Of a stretch of 39,339 nt of DNA, positions 25,612 to 34,219 are shown piece after piece. The DNA comes from Candidatus Obscuribacterales bacterium (GTDB lineage: Bacteria > Cyanobacteriota > Vampirovibrionia > Obscuribacterales > Obscuribacteraceae). How positions within the stretch are numbered: the stretch's first letter is position 1; each line of letters starts with the position of its first letter. The notes beneath the pieces are model-generated. The model saw only the letters and a list, made by a program, of their open reading frames with translations, did not search any database and was not told the DNA's origin. Where the stretch lies: the NCBI GenBank assembly GCA_019746975.1, contig JAIERK010000159.1, positions 1 through 39,339 of the forward strand, in the 5' to 3' direction. The position numbers were made by a program, and so were the translations under genes.

Positions 25612-28404
25612 ATGTGGCCGAAACGCAAAAAGGGCAAAGCACGCGCGACCAAGCTTAAGCTTAAAGCCCTACAGCCCACGGATGATAAGGACGATGATGA
25701 CGGAGAGGACGCGCTGGCGAGCGCGCCCATGCCTGATGAAGTGGATTCTGACCCAATTTCTGGGGTCTGGAAGTCGAAAGTTCTCAACAACTACAAGCAA
25801 AACCCGAAGAGCTCACATACGCTTCTAGCCAAAGTCCCTACCGGTAAGGCTGCCTTCGAAGCAGGTGAGAGGCAAAAGGCTGAATTCATCAAGGATGCGA
25901 TGATCAAGATTGTCGACCGTATGTTCGACAATTTTCAGAACACCGCCTATGAGTTTAACCAGGTTACATCAGGTTCAGATCTCGAGCTCACGTGGATGAG
26001 ACCACGATTGCAGCAAGAGGAAACCAACATCTGGCACGAGAACACTCGACACATGTCCGAAGTGTTTTCCGGGCGCATCTCCACTCGCTATTGGACCCTC
26101 GCCGTGCGCGGGACAGTCGGCGGCATCGGCGCCTACATACTACCTAGCGACAAGTTATTGAGTTTTTCGTCCGCACCCTCCAACTTTGGTTGCTACCTTT
26201 CAATCATTCCTGTATCGGATGGCATGTCAGTCGACTGGCTGATTCATAAACGCGCCATTGATCCCGAGCTTTTTCCCTCTGTGTACAGAGCTTTGCTCGA
26301 TGGTTTGATTCGATTCGCCAGTGATGAGGCCTTGGCTGGCGAAACGTTCCGATTGGAAGACATAGGATTTGTACAGGAAGCCGCCCCGGTCGCATCCTCC
26401 AGCACCATGATGCCCGGATATGACGACGAAGACGCTGCTTTCAACCTGCTTGGACAGCCAATGCCCGTACCAAGAGCGCCAGAGCCAGAACCAGAACCGG
26501 AGCCCGAGGCTGAGGTGTACGAGCCTCGTTTTATAGACAATATAACCAATCAGGTTGCCCAGTCCGCTCAATCAGAAACAGACCGATTCAGAGAGTCTCT
26601 TCAGGCGCCTCCTTTCGGAAGCCGTCCTCGAACGGTCGAAGAAAATGAGATGGCGCAGGAAATGCGACAGAACCAAGCGAGCAAGCAGAACCAGCTGATT
26701 CAGCACAATCAGACCATGGGACAGGCGTTCAACCAACACGCCATCAACCAGAGCCAGGCTAAGCATCAGAGCCAAGCCATGCACCAGAGCCAGGTTATGG
26801 GGCAGGGGCAGAGCCAGATTATGGGGCAGAGCCAGGTTATGAATCAGAGCCAGGTCATGAGTCCGGGCGATGGAAAGGGCGATGGCGAGTGGAAATCGGT
26901 CGGCCCCAGTCGCAGCAATGGAACCGATTGGCGACAATTCATGGAGAGCGCCAAGGAGCACATCGAAAAGACCCAAAATCGGGCCACTGATGACAAGTGG
27001 AATTCGGTGCCTGGCACAGAACAGCTCGCCAGGCCGGAGATTCGCACATCGACCAACAACATGAGCGTTCAGTCTCAGAAAATGCCGCCTCCTTACCCGA
27101 GCTACGGCAACGCTAAGGATCCGCCCGAATTATTGAAGCCGGACAACTATCAGGCGGCGCAGGCCGCTCAAGCCGCTGCTCAGTCTCAATCTGGTGCCTA
27201 TCCGCAACAGCAGATGCCGCCCCAAGCCTTTTCCCAGATGGGTATGCCTCAGCAGCCTCCGATGATGCCGCCAGCGGGAATGCCTCCAGGAATGGTCAGT
27301 CATCCAGGTATGCCAAGCATGCCCGGAATGATCAATCCGATGAGCGGTGGTGGTGCGATGCCTCCGAATATGATGCCGCCTTCAACCTATCCCAATATGC
27401 AGCAACCCAGTCCGAATATGCAGCAGCCTCCGGCGATGCCGCCGCCTATGAAATCGGGTATGCCGGGAATGCCACCACCGATGGTTCCTGACCAACTCCA
27501 ATCCGGTGTGCACCAGCTTCCTCCTCAATTTCAACAGTACCAGCAGCCATACACGGGAACAGGCCAGCACAGCAATCTGCCCGGTATGCAAAATCAGTTC
27601 AATACTGGTGCCCAAAAAGCGTTGCCTAATCCTAATCCTAATCCTAATCCTAATCAATTCGCGACTGGACCACAGCGCGTAGTATCAAATCAATTCGCGA
27701 CCGGTCCACAGCAGCAATTGCCGCCAAGTCAGTTCAACACAGGTCCGCAGATTCCTGCCCAGTATGCCAGTCACGAAAGCGCGCAGACTTTACAAAACCC
27801 GTTTGCCAACTCCGCTCAGCCTGCTCAAAATTCGCCGAGCGGATATCATCCCGGTCCATATGGCAGCGTGTCAGGGCATCCAGTGCACGATCCCAGAGCG
27901 TTCCAGCCGCCTGAGCCGGTATCAGACGAACATGCTCAATATCTGCTTTCCGAATCTGATTTTCAGGACCAAACCAATCAGTATCCTCAGCCTGAGATCG
28001 AGGAAGAGATTGAGCATTCCTGGGAGCACGGTGAGGAGGATGACGAGACTATAGAAGTCGCATCAGCCGAGGTAGAGCCGATAACGGTTCTTGATGCCGG
28101 CTATCCGCAAGAATCGTTCAACGAACTGCCGGTCATGACCGCGGAGACGATGGCTCGATTTGCCCAAGCGAGCAAGGCTGGTTTTGTATTCTCTTCGGAA
28201 AATGATTTGGTGGATGCGATTAGCGTTGTCTTAGCAACTATCGATCCGCAGATCGAGCTGCTCACGCAGAGAGGCACAGAGGCTTTTGCAGCGCGAGACT
28301 TCAGGCGTGCTGAGTCCATTATTAAACTCTCCGAGCGCTTGAACGGATTCAAGAGTGAAGCTCAAGCGATCTTGGGCTTGTTGTCCGGTGACTCGGAGCA
28401 CTAG
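25612..28404 (+). CDS. Large Gln/Met/Pro-rich protein of unknown function
   Basis: 930 residues, no signal peptide. The N-terminus is strongly basic (KRKKGKARATKLKLK) then acidic. Residues about 50-265 are a folded domain I do not recognise (helix IKIVDRMFDNFQNTAYEFN, strands YWTLAVRGTVGGIGAYILP). From about 285 to 780 the sequence is low-complexity: an EPEPEPEPE run, a Gln/Met/Ser block of repeated QSQVM units at about 356-416, a Met/Pro/Gly block, an Asn-Pro run at about 671-680, and three QF(A/N)TGPQ units. About 800-840 is acidic, and the last ~90 residues are helical (FAARDFRRAESIIKLSERL, TPR-like). AAGG lies 8 nt before the ATG. It is divergent from uvrA and convergent with a Ser/Thr kinase, which makes it a candidate partner or substrate; that is inference. 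Confidence 0.85.
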   Translation: MWPKRKKGKARATKLKLKALQPTDDKDDDDGEDALASAPMPDEVDSDPISGVWKSKVLNNYKQNPKSSHTLLAKVPTGKAAFEAGERQKAEFIKDAMIKIVDRMFDNFQNTAYEFNQVTSGSDLELTWMRPRLQQEETNIWHENTRHMSEVFSGRISTRYWTLAVRGTVGGIGAYILPSDKLLSFSSAPSNFGCYLSIIPVSDGMSVDWLIHKRAIDPELFPSVYRALLDGLIRFASDEALAGETFRLEDIGFVQEAAPVASSSTMMPGYDDEDAAFNLLGQPMPVPRAPEPEPEPEPEAEVYEPRFIDNITNQVAQSAQSETDRFRESLQAPPFGSRPRTVEENEMAQEMRQNQASKQNQLIQHNQTMGQAFNQHAINQSQAKHQSQAMHQSQVMGQGQSQIMGQSQVMNQSQVMSPGDGKGDGEWKSVGPSRSNGTDWRQFMESAKEHIEKTQNRATDDKWNSVPGTEQLARPEIRTSTNNMSVQSQKMPPPYPSYGNAKDPPELLKPDNYQAAQAAQAAAQSQSGAYPQQQMPPQAFSQMGMPQQPPMMPPAGMPPGMVSHPGMPSMPGMINPMSGGGAMPPNMMPPSTYPNMQQPSPNMQQPPAMPPPMKSGMPGMPPPMVPDQLQSGVHQLPPQFQQYQQPYTGTGQHSNLPGMQNQFNTGAQKALPNPNPNPNPNQFATGPQRVVSNQFATGPQQQLPPSQFNTGPQIPAQYASHESAQTLQNPFANSAQPAQNSPSGYHPGPYGSVSGHPVHDPRAFQPPEPVSDEHAQYLLSESDFQDQTNQYPQPEIEEEIEHSWEHGEEDDETIEVASAEVEPITVLDAGYPQESFNELPVMTAETMARFAQASKAGFVFSSENDLVDAISVVLATIDPQIELLTQRGTEAFAARDFRRAESIIKLSERLNGFKSEAQAILGLLSGDSEH
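26755..26859 (+). repeat. Tandem imperfect repeats encoding Gln/Ser/Met-rich units
   Basis: Imperfect copies of a unit like CAGAGCCAGGTTATG follow one another, giving QSQVM-type peptides. They lie within the large Gln/Met/Pro-rich gene and keep its frame. Confidence 0.7.
27625..27654 (+). repeat. (CCTAAT)5 hexanucleotide tandem repeat
   Basis: Five exact copies of CCTAAT lie inside the large Gln/Met/Pro-rich gene and encode five Pro-Asn pairs. Because the unit is six bases, copy-number change would alter length but not the reading frame. Confidence 0.95.
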
Positions 28405-28449
28405 TTACGACGTTCTTCTTACACAACCAAATCTGTGGGCACCTTCGGA

Positions 28450-28480
28450 TGTCGGGTAACTCGACACGACGCTACTTTTT
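28450..28480 (+). terminator. Possible terminator after the Gln/Met/Pro-rich gene
   Basis: A perfect 5-bp stem (TGTCG with CGACA, 7-nt loop) is followed after 8 nt by TTTTTT. It overlaps the last codons of the convergent kinase gene. The gap before the T-run makes it weak. Confidence 0.33.
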
Positions 28481-30280
28481 TGTTTCTTGCGTATCGGGCT
28501 GAGGATCATCGACGGAGCCTGAGCCTTTGTCGTCGCCCTTATCTGTGGTCTGCATTTCATCTGCATACAAAAAGAAGTTCTCTCTGAGAAAACCGTCGAA
28601 TGCACCTTTGTTGGCAAACCAAATTCCACCGACAATGACAATTGTCCCCACAATAAGAATTGCGATGAGGATTGTTCGATCTACTTTGTGTGAGAACTCA
28701 AATGTTTGTGCACCATATGTGGTGCGCTGCTTTTCTTTCGAATCGCGACCTGGAAAGTTGAATTCCGAAGACTGTGATTGAAGATTGCTCTTGCTCGCTC
28801 TTTCCTTACGGCGAGAACCAGGCGTCCGAGAGCTGATTTTCGGCATCTCGCGTTCGCCGGTCGATGATCTCTTCATTCTCTCTTCTGCCTGTGCCTTGCC
28901 TCTGCCTCCCGACTGATGAGTGTCGGTGCTTGCCGCGATAACCTGCGGACCAGTCAACTGAAATGGTGAGCGATCGGGATCGTCCGGATCAAAATTGAGA
29001 TCGGCATCGCCATGGATTTGTGGTTTTAGGACAGGTCTTCTTTCCGGTTCTGATACAGGTTTTCCTTCAGGTTTCAGTCGTTCTTTCCTTGAGACTTGTG
29101 GAATCTCATCTGACGTAATGCGCTGCTGCATTTCGCTTGCGATGCTCTCCAAATTGCGTATTTGAAGCTGATCCGCAGTGCGCTTCAGCTCATCATCGTT
29201 GGCAAACGGAATGGGAGCATCCTCAGATTCAGGAAGGGTGTAGACCTGGTGCTTCCCCGAAATGCTCGTCAACAGAGGCTCTTTAGATACCAGATCTGGT
29301 CTGCTGTTTAGCGCTCTCTCCAGATCTTGCTTTAGCTCTCCCATCGTTTGATACCGCGCTTCAGCCTTTTTTTGGATTGCACGAAAGACGATAAGTTCGA
29401 GTTCAGTTGGTATGTCGAGATTCGGGCGAATCTGCTTGAATGGCTGCGGATCTTCCGAAATCTGTTTCATCATCGTGTCGGCATAATTTCGACCCAAGAA
29501 CGGAACTTCTCCAGTCAACGCTTCGTACATCACGATTCCCAAGGAATAAATATCTGTTCGAGAGTCGACGTTCGTGGTGCCCATGCATTGTTCGGGGCTC
29601 ATGTAGATAGGGCTTCCCCAGACCTCTCCTACGCGGGTGAGTTTTTGCGTGCCTTCAGTTACTTTGGCGATACCGAAATCTACTATTTTGACGTAATCGT
29701 TGGTCTGCCCTTTCTCTACCAGCATAATGTTGCCAGGTTTGATGTCGCGATGAATGGCGCCGTGTTTGTGAGCATGTCCAATAGCCGCGGCGACTTGAAC
29801 AAAAACATCCTGAAATCGACCGAGTTCGAGCGCACCCTGGGTCCTCAGGATCTCGCCCAGGCTTGTGCCGATCAAATAGTCCATGATGAAATACGGCTGT
29901 CCGCGGTTATTTGTGCCGTATCCGAAAAATTGAACGATGCGCGGATGGTTCAGACGATTAAGCACATCAGCTTCTCTTTTGAACCGCTTCACCACCATCT
30001 CGTCTTTGAGCACCTGTGTGCGCAAGCATTTCACTGCGACGATTTCGGCTGTCTTCAGGTCCTTTGCCTTATAGACGAGGCTCATTCCGCCCTGACCGAG
30101 AAGTGAGAGGACATAGTAGCGATTGTCCAGCGTCATTCCTGTGAGCAAGTCCAGCTTGTCGTCGGGAACCTGCACGCGATAACGAGTGATCTCGCTATTC
30201 CTTTTGTTCATAAGACGCGAGTAGGAGAGAGTCTGATTGACTCTTCCCGAGATAAACTGAATTGTGTCCTTCGTCAGCAT
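28472..30280 (-). CDS. Membrane-anchored serine/threonine protein kinase (PknB-like)
   Basis: 602 residues. The kinase domain spans about residues 55-325. Visible elements: glycine loop LGQGGMSLVY (61-70), ATP lysine Lys84 (VAVKCL), catalytic HRDIKPGNIM (177-186), DFG at 201-203, and SPE at 228-230. All catalytic residues are intact. Residues about 330-535 are a polar, probably disordered linker. A single membrane helix lies at 537-555 (ILIAILIVGTIVIVGGIWF), followed by a short ~47-residue outer tail ending in an acidic stretch. There are no PASTA repeats, so it does not look like a peptidoglycan-sensing PknB. The ATG at 30280 has a weak ribosome-binding site; ATG at 30211 is an alternative that keeps the whole kinase domain. 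It is convergent with the Gln/Met/Pro-rich gene. Confidence 0.95.
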   Translation of the reverse strand: MLTKDTIQFISGRVNQTLSYSRLMNKRNSEITRYRVQVPDDKLDLLTGMTLDNRYYVLSLLGQGGMSLVYKAKDLKTAEIVAVKCLRTQVLKDEMVVKRFKREADVLNRLNHPRIVQFFGYGTNNRGQPYFIMDYLIGTSLGEILRTQGALELGRFQDVFVQVAAAIGHAHKHGAIHRDIKPGNIMLVEKGQTNDYVKIVDFGIAKVTEGTQKLTRVGEVWGSPIYMSPEQCMGTTNVDSRTDIYSLGIVMYEALTGEVPFLGRNYADTMMKQISEDPQPFKQIRPNLDIPTELELIVFRAIQKKAEARYQTMGELKQDLERALNSRPDLVSKEPLLTSISGKHQVYTLPESEDAPIPFANDDELKRTADQLQIRNLESIASEMQQRITSDEIPQVSRKERLKPEGKPVSEPERRPVLKPQIHGDADLNFDPDDPDRSPFQLTGPQVIAASTDTHQSGGRGKAQAEERMKRSSTGEREMPKISSRTPGSRRKERASKSNLQSQSSEFNFPGRDSKEKQRTTYGAQTFEFSHKVDRTILIAILIVGTIVIVGGIWFANKGAFDGFLRENFFLYADEMQTTDKGDDKGSGSVDDPQPDTQETKK

Positions 30281-30614
30281 TCGCTGTTATTGGTTTTGCC
30301 GAGCGCGGGTGATTGACTGAGAGTGCCTCTTGGTAACAAGGAATTGTACCCATCATCCATGTTCCCTGACGATTATGGTATCAATCCGCGGCAAAAGCTG
30401 CTCTCCGGTCTAAACTATGTGCCGCTCGTGAATGATTTGAAAGCTCGCGATATTGTTGGAATGACAAATACGTCACGGAGAATTCAGATCTGCATCGCAA
30501 AGGCGTTCCTTTGTTTGAGCACGCCTGACCGCCGACCGCGCTGATTTTAAAGCTACACAGGACATTCAAGTTGATAAAAACTGTATAGCCTGATATCACA
30601 TATGGTGCAACAGG
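30281..30614. other. Intergenic region (334 nt) between the kinase and DUF445 genes
   Basis: Both neighbours are on the minus strand, so the interval should hold the kinase promoter and the 3' end of the DUF445 transcript. A plus-strand frame of about 60-73 codons (from 30323 or 30359) is open but has no adjacent ribosome-binding site or recognisable content. No RNA gene is seen. Confidence 0.5.
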
Positions 30615-31934
30615 TTAATGATGCAGAGGCATTGGTGTCGTGACTCCGTTCAAGAAAATCTGAATGACTCCCATGACGGCACCGATAATAAGACCGAAGT
30701 ACTCGAGTGCGCGCAGTTCGTTCTGGCAGATGCGATGCACCAGCTTTTCCAGTTGTTCGGGAGCGAATAAATCTATTTTTCTTGCGATCAGACCGTGAAC
30801 TCCGAGTGCCGGGATTGCCTGTTCAACCATATGTCCGAGCTCGCGTTGCAAGTACGAGTAGGCAAAACCGGAAATGTTTTTCTTGACGCTTATCAACCAG
30901 CTCGAGGGTACGGCCTCCGGATTGAATCGCAGGACCGCATTGCGGACTGTGACCATAGCTTCGTCTTCGAGCTTCTTGCAGGCTTCCAGAATGTCGGATT
31001 TGTGTTCGATCAGGAAAGTCTCGACGAACCGCACCACATTCCTTTTAAGGTTGGCGATATTATCAATCGGCATCGCTCTGAGATCGAAGTTGGCTATTTG
31101 AACGGCTAGTTGATGTTTAATACCAAATCGCTTGGTCAAATCGCCAATGAGCTTATGCGCCTCATTGGGCTCTTTCTCTAGGAAAGATCGCCACTCATTG
31201 CATACGCGCTTCACACCGATGATGCGCGCGAGGATTCGATATGGACCGCTCGCGTGGACGTTGATCGAATCTTCCAGGGCATTGATGTTTTGTGGGCTCA
31301 ACAATGTGATTAAACCGTTGCGAACCTTCTCAGGGGTGAGGAAATTCTCCATGATTCGCGAGGCGATCTCTGTTGCCTGGTCGATGTTGATGCGAGTACC
31401 GACAATGACTTGATCGAAGATCTTCTCGGTGATGGTTGGGATGCGCGTGCTTTGACCCTGTTCTAGAGAAGTGATTGTGGTTTCGACGAATTGCTGAACT
31501 ATTGTTGGGCTGAGGCTGGCTATATCTGACGCCAATCGATGCAGTTTTGTGGTATCACGAAACTCTTTCAGAAAAACCGTGTCGACAAACAAATCTACCG
31601 TTTTATATATATTTTCCTCGACGACCAACTCCTCGGCCCGCTTCCTGATGTCTTCCGGAGTTAGCAGCGTGTCGGTTATTGTTGTTGCTACCGCCTGGGC
31701 GAGCTTCGATTGGCGTTTTGGAAAGATCCCTGGCGTTAGCCATACTTGAATTTTGGTGAACGGGATGTACCAGGCCTTATAAGGTCTGAAAAGCATACGC
31801 ACAGCGCACCATGTCGCGACATATCCGTGCACCGCAAAAATGATCGGCGGTAAGATGGCATCCTTGAGGAATGCCTGCCATCCATTGTTAATGTCCAAAA
31901 AGGACCAATCGAAGCCGAAGCCGTAGAAGTCCAT
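30615..31934 (-). CDS. DUF445 family membrane protein
   Basis: 439 residues. The family hallmark is near the N-terminus: a first membrane helix (ILPPIIFAVHGYVATWCAVRML) followed by FRPYKAWYIPFTKIQVWLTPGIFPKRQSKLAQAV. The middle 300 residues are predicted to be long amphipathic helices with repeated units such as LLSPQNINALEDSI. A second membrane helix (FGLIIGAVMGVIQIFL) lies close to the C-terminus. That gives a protein anchored at both ends with a large helical body. DUF445 (YheB-like) proteins have no established biochemical role. The ATG has no strong ribosome-binding site. It precedes the kinase in the same direction, 334 nt away. Confidence 0.88.
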   Translation of the reverse strand: MDFYGFGFDWSFLDINNGWQAFLKDAILPPIIFAVHGYVATWCAVRMLFRPYKAWYIPFTKIQVWLTPGIFPKRQSKLAQAVATTITDTLLTPEDIRKRAEELVVEENIYKTVDLFVDTVFLKEFRDTTKLHRLASDIASLSPTIVQQFVETTITSLEQGQSTRIPTITEKIFDQVIVGTRINIDQATEIASRIMENFLTPEKVRNGLITLLSPQNINALEDSINVHASGPYRILARIIGVKRVCNEWRSFLEKEPNEAHKLIGDLTKRFGIKHQLAVQIANFDLRAMPIDNIANLKRNVVRFVETFLIEHKSDILEACKKLEDEAMVTVRNAVLRFNPEAVPSSWLISVKKNISGFAYSYLQRELGHMVEQAIPALGVHGLIARKIDLFAPEQLEKLVHRICQNELRALEYFGLIIGAVMGVIQIFLNGVTTPMPLHH

Positions 31935-32089
31935 ATATTGACTAGGGTCTGCCTTTCATAAGGTAAGTTTAAACCATCAAGCCGTTAATTACCTTTCGAT
32001 TCAATCGCCTCAAGCAGAATCCCTCATAGAGTGGCGTATTACATGGTGCTCATCTGTTCACGCTTCAACATTGTTGCTCGCCACTTTCT

Positions 32090-32095
32090 TATAAT
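32090..32095 (+). promoter_or_regulatory. Consensus -10 box directly before the GTG start of the TPR gene
   Basis: A perfect TATAAT ends 6 nt before the GTG at 32102. If used as a -10 element, transcription would begin at or next to the start codon and the mRNA would be leaderless. No well-spaced consensus -35 is evident. Confidence 0.45.
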
Positions 32096-32101
32096 GAAGT
32101 C

Positions 32102-33040
32102 GTGAATAAATTCGCAAGAGAAAAGACTTTGTTGAATCCAGTCTCGAGAACGCTTATTGCGATTGCCTTGATGCTTTCGTCATCGACCCCTTTGGCGGCA
32201 TCGGTAATTCCGAAGGCCTCGGAGCGCGAGTGCAAGAGATTGCTCGGGCGAGGTGATCAGCTTTTCAGCGGCGGTGCTTTTCACGGTTCACTTTCCTTCT
32301 ATCAACAAGCCGTTACTGCCGAGCCGAGTAGTTGGGAAGCTCATCTGAAATACGGAAGAACGCTATCACGGCTTGCTCGCACCGAGGAGGCGCTGAGCGA
32401 ATTGTTTCAATCGGTCATGCTCAACGCTGATAATCCTGAGACGAATCTAACTGCTCGTGCTGAAATTGCTGCAATCTTCATGAAACAGGGCAACTACGAC
32501 GAGGCTGGCGGCCAGCTCAAGCAGGTGCTCGATCTCTCTCCTAACGACAATGTCGTGAGAGGCAATTATGCAATTTGCTTGGAGCATCTCGGATTTATTG
32601 ATGCTGCGATCGAACAGTTTCGTTTGATTGCGAAGGCTAATACATACGATACGGTCGTGCTCTACAACCTTGGCGCAGCTTACCTCCGCAAGGCCGACTT
32701 TCAAACGGCATGCAGATATTTCGAACGGGTAATCTCGATCGACAATAAGAACGTTTTGTCTTACCTCGGGTTAGCGAATGCAATGCTTTTGACTGGCAAT
32801 GTGGAGAAATCCATTGAGTACTGTAAGGTCGCAGTCAAGCTTGTCCCGAACAATCATCTTGCTCATCTGGCCCTCGGCGATGCATATGAGAAGTCCGGCG
32901 ATCGCGCAAAGGCGGTTGACTCCTACCGCACCGCTATCCAGATTAATCCGCGCGATCGCTCATCCAGAGCGGCTCTTGCTAAAATTCTCGAAAGCTCGAG
33001 ACAAGTTTCCAACAAAGGTCAACTGCAGTTAACGCAATAG
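32102..33040 (+). CDS. Exported TPR-repeat protein
   Basis: 312 residues from a GTG start. The signal peptide is RTLIAIALMLSSSTPLAAS (cleavage near residue 33). The rest is about seven TPR units, helix-turn-helix repeats of 34 residues that bind other proteins. Examples are GDQLFSGGAFHGSLSFYQQA, AAIFMKQGNYDEAGGQLKQV, YNLGAAYLRKADFQTACRYF and LALGDAYEKSGDRAKAVDSY, each followed by a Pro or Asn at the repeat boundary. There is no Shine-Dalgarno sequence; instead TATAAT lies just upstream. The last ~15 residues are polar. A second exported TPR gene follows after 74 nt. The two probably act in the envelope, but their partners are unknown. Confidence 0.85.
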   Translation: MNKFAREKTLLNPVSRTLIAIALMLSSSTPLAASVIPKASERECKRLLGRGDQLFSGGAFHGSLSFYQQAVTAEPSSWEAHLKYGRTLSRLARTEEALSELFQSVMLNADNPETNLTARAEIAAIFMKQGNYDEAGGQLKQVLDLSPNDNVVRGNYAICLEHLGFIDAAIEQFRLIAKANTYDTVVLYNLGAAYLRKADFQTACRYFERVISIDNKNVLSYLGLANAMLLTGNVEKSIEYCKVAVKLVPNNHLAHLALGDAYEKSGDRAKAVDSYRTAIQINPRDRSSRAALAKILESSRQVSNKGQLQLTQ

Positions 33041-33114
33041 AGGGTTTGCAAATCGTCTATTGCTGATAGATATATGCGATATTGAAACAACATTAAGAAT
33101 GTGAGGTACATACA

Positions 33115-33951
33115 ATGATTCGGCGGACTTATCAACGAGTAATTACTTCTCTGGCACTTGCGATCTTGGTGGCAGGCGTTCCTTTAAAGGGCATCAGCGG
33201 CGATATCACAAAGCAAGACAAGGATGATATCCAAAGTACTATCGTTAGATACAAGGCCGCGATCGGCATGAATCCTAAGAATGCATCGAATCATGTCAAA
33301 TTGGGTCAAGCCTATTTGATGAACGGCAATCTGGAAGAAGCCGCAAAATCCTTTCGCGAAGCCTCGAAGCTGGCTCCGGATAATCAAGATGCATACATCG
33401 GTCTTGCCCGTGCTCTGATAAGAGGTGGCGATGACGGTGGTGCGCTGAAGTGCTTGGAAGACGCTATCTTGCGTAATCCCAATGATGCCGAGCTGCAGTA
33501 TAAAGTCGGGCAGATGTATATTCGCCTCAACAAACTTGATAAGGGAATCATCGCACTGAGACAAGCAATCAAGCTCAACGGCGACTATGCAGAAGCCCAC
33601 CGCGACCTGGGTATGGCGCTTGGTTCGAAGGGTGATATCAAGGCACAGATAGACGAACAGAAGAAGTGTCTCGCTATCAAGAATGATGATGCGCTTGCCC
33701 TCTACTATCTTGGCGACGCTTACGCTTCGACTGGCAACGTCCAGGAAGCAGTTCCAGTGCTGGAGAAGTGCGTTCGCTTAGATGCGAATAATGCTGATGC
33801 TTTCCGCTTGTTGGCGGGCATCAAAGCTGCCGGTGGCGAGTTTAAACAAGCGATTGCGTTTGCTCAAAAGGCTGTTGATATCAAGCCAGACAATAAGGCT
33901 TATCAAAACACTCTTGAGAAAATTCGCATGGCGGCCAACAAAAGCAAATAA
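33115..33951 (+). CDS. Exported TPR-repeat protein
   Basis: 278 residues. The signal peptide is VITSLALAILVAGVPLKGISG (cleavage near residue 29). It is followed by about seven regular TPR units: VKLGQAYLMNGNLEEAAKSF, IGLARALIRGGDDGGALKCL, YKVGQMYIRLNKLDKGIIAL, RDLGMALGSKGDIKAQIDEQ, YYLGDAYASTGNVQEAVPVL, RLLAGIKAAGGEFKQAIAFA. The repeats are cleaner than in the upstream paralogue, and the N-terminal region QDKDDIQSTIVRYK is helical. GTGAGGT lies about 8 nt before the ATG. It ends about 270 nt before ftsZ, so an envelope or division role is possible, but nothing in the sequence proves it. Confidence 0.88.
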   Translation: MIRRTYQRVITSLALAILVAGVPLKGISGDITKQDKDDIQSTIVRYKAAIGMNPKNASNHVKLGQAYLMNGNLEEAAKSFREASKLAPDNQDAYIGLARALIRGGDDGGALKCLEDAILRNPNDAELQYKVGQMYIRLNKLDKGIIALRQAIKLNGDYAEAHRDLGMALGSKGDIKAQIDEQKKCLAIKNDDALALYYLGDAYASTGNVQEAVPVLEKCVRLDANNADAFRLLAGIKAAGGEFKQAIAFAQKAVDIKPDNKAYQNTLEKIRMAANKSK

Positions 33952-34058
33952 GGTTTTAATTTACAAAAACTGTAAAGAAGCCTCTATTTTTGGGGTAGAC
34001 GGATATGGCGCTGCGTAGCTACTGGCAACCGTTTGCAGAGCATATATCATTTGGGAAA

Positions 34059-34074
34059 GGTTAACTATATAACC
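34059..34074. promoter_or_regulatory. Inverted repeat upstream of ftsZ, possible operator or promoter part
   Basis: GGTTA-N6-TAACC is an inverted repeat whose centre overlaps an A/T-rich TATAA-like sequence. It lies about 145 nt upstream of the ftsZ start. No repressor is known for it. Confidence 0.3.
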
Positions 34075-34219
34075 ACCTATCCAACTTGCAAATAGACCTA
34101 CAAAGCCCTACCATTTACCGGAATCAGGACATATTCACGGACGCCCAAGCGCATCAGCGCTGTGCAACGATCCCATGTCCATTGGAAAAATTTGCGACTG
34201 ATTTAAGAGGTTACATACT

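Noticed and set aside
29348..30106. Open frame of 252 codons on the plus strand
   Set aside because: Antisense to the kinase catalytic domain, which has all its motifs on the other strand; no family resemblance.
30323..30544. Possible small gene of 61-73 codons between the kinase and DUF445 genes
   Set aside because: The frame looks moderately protein-like, but the candidate starts lack a well-spaced ribosome-binding site and the region should contain the kinase promoter. It remains a weak possibility.
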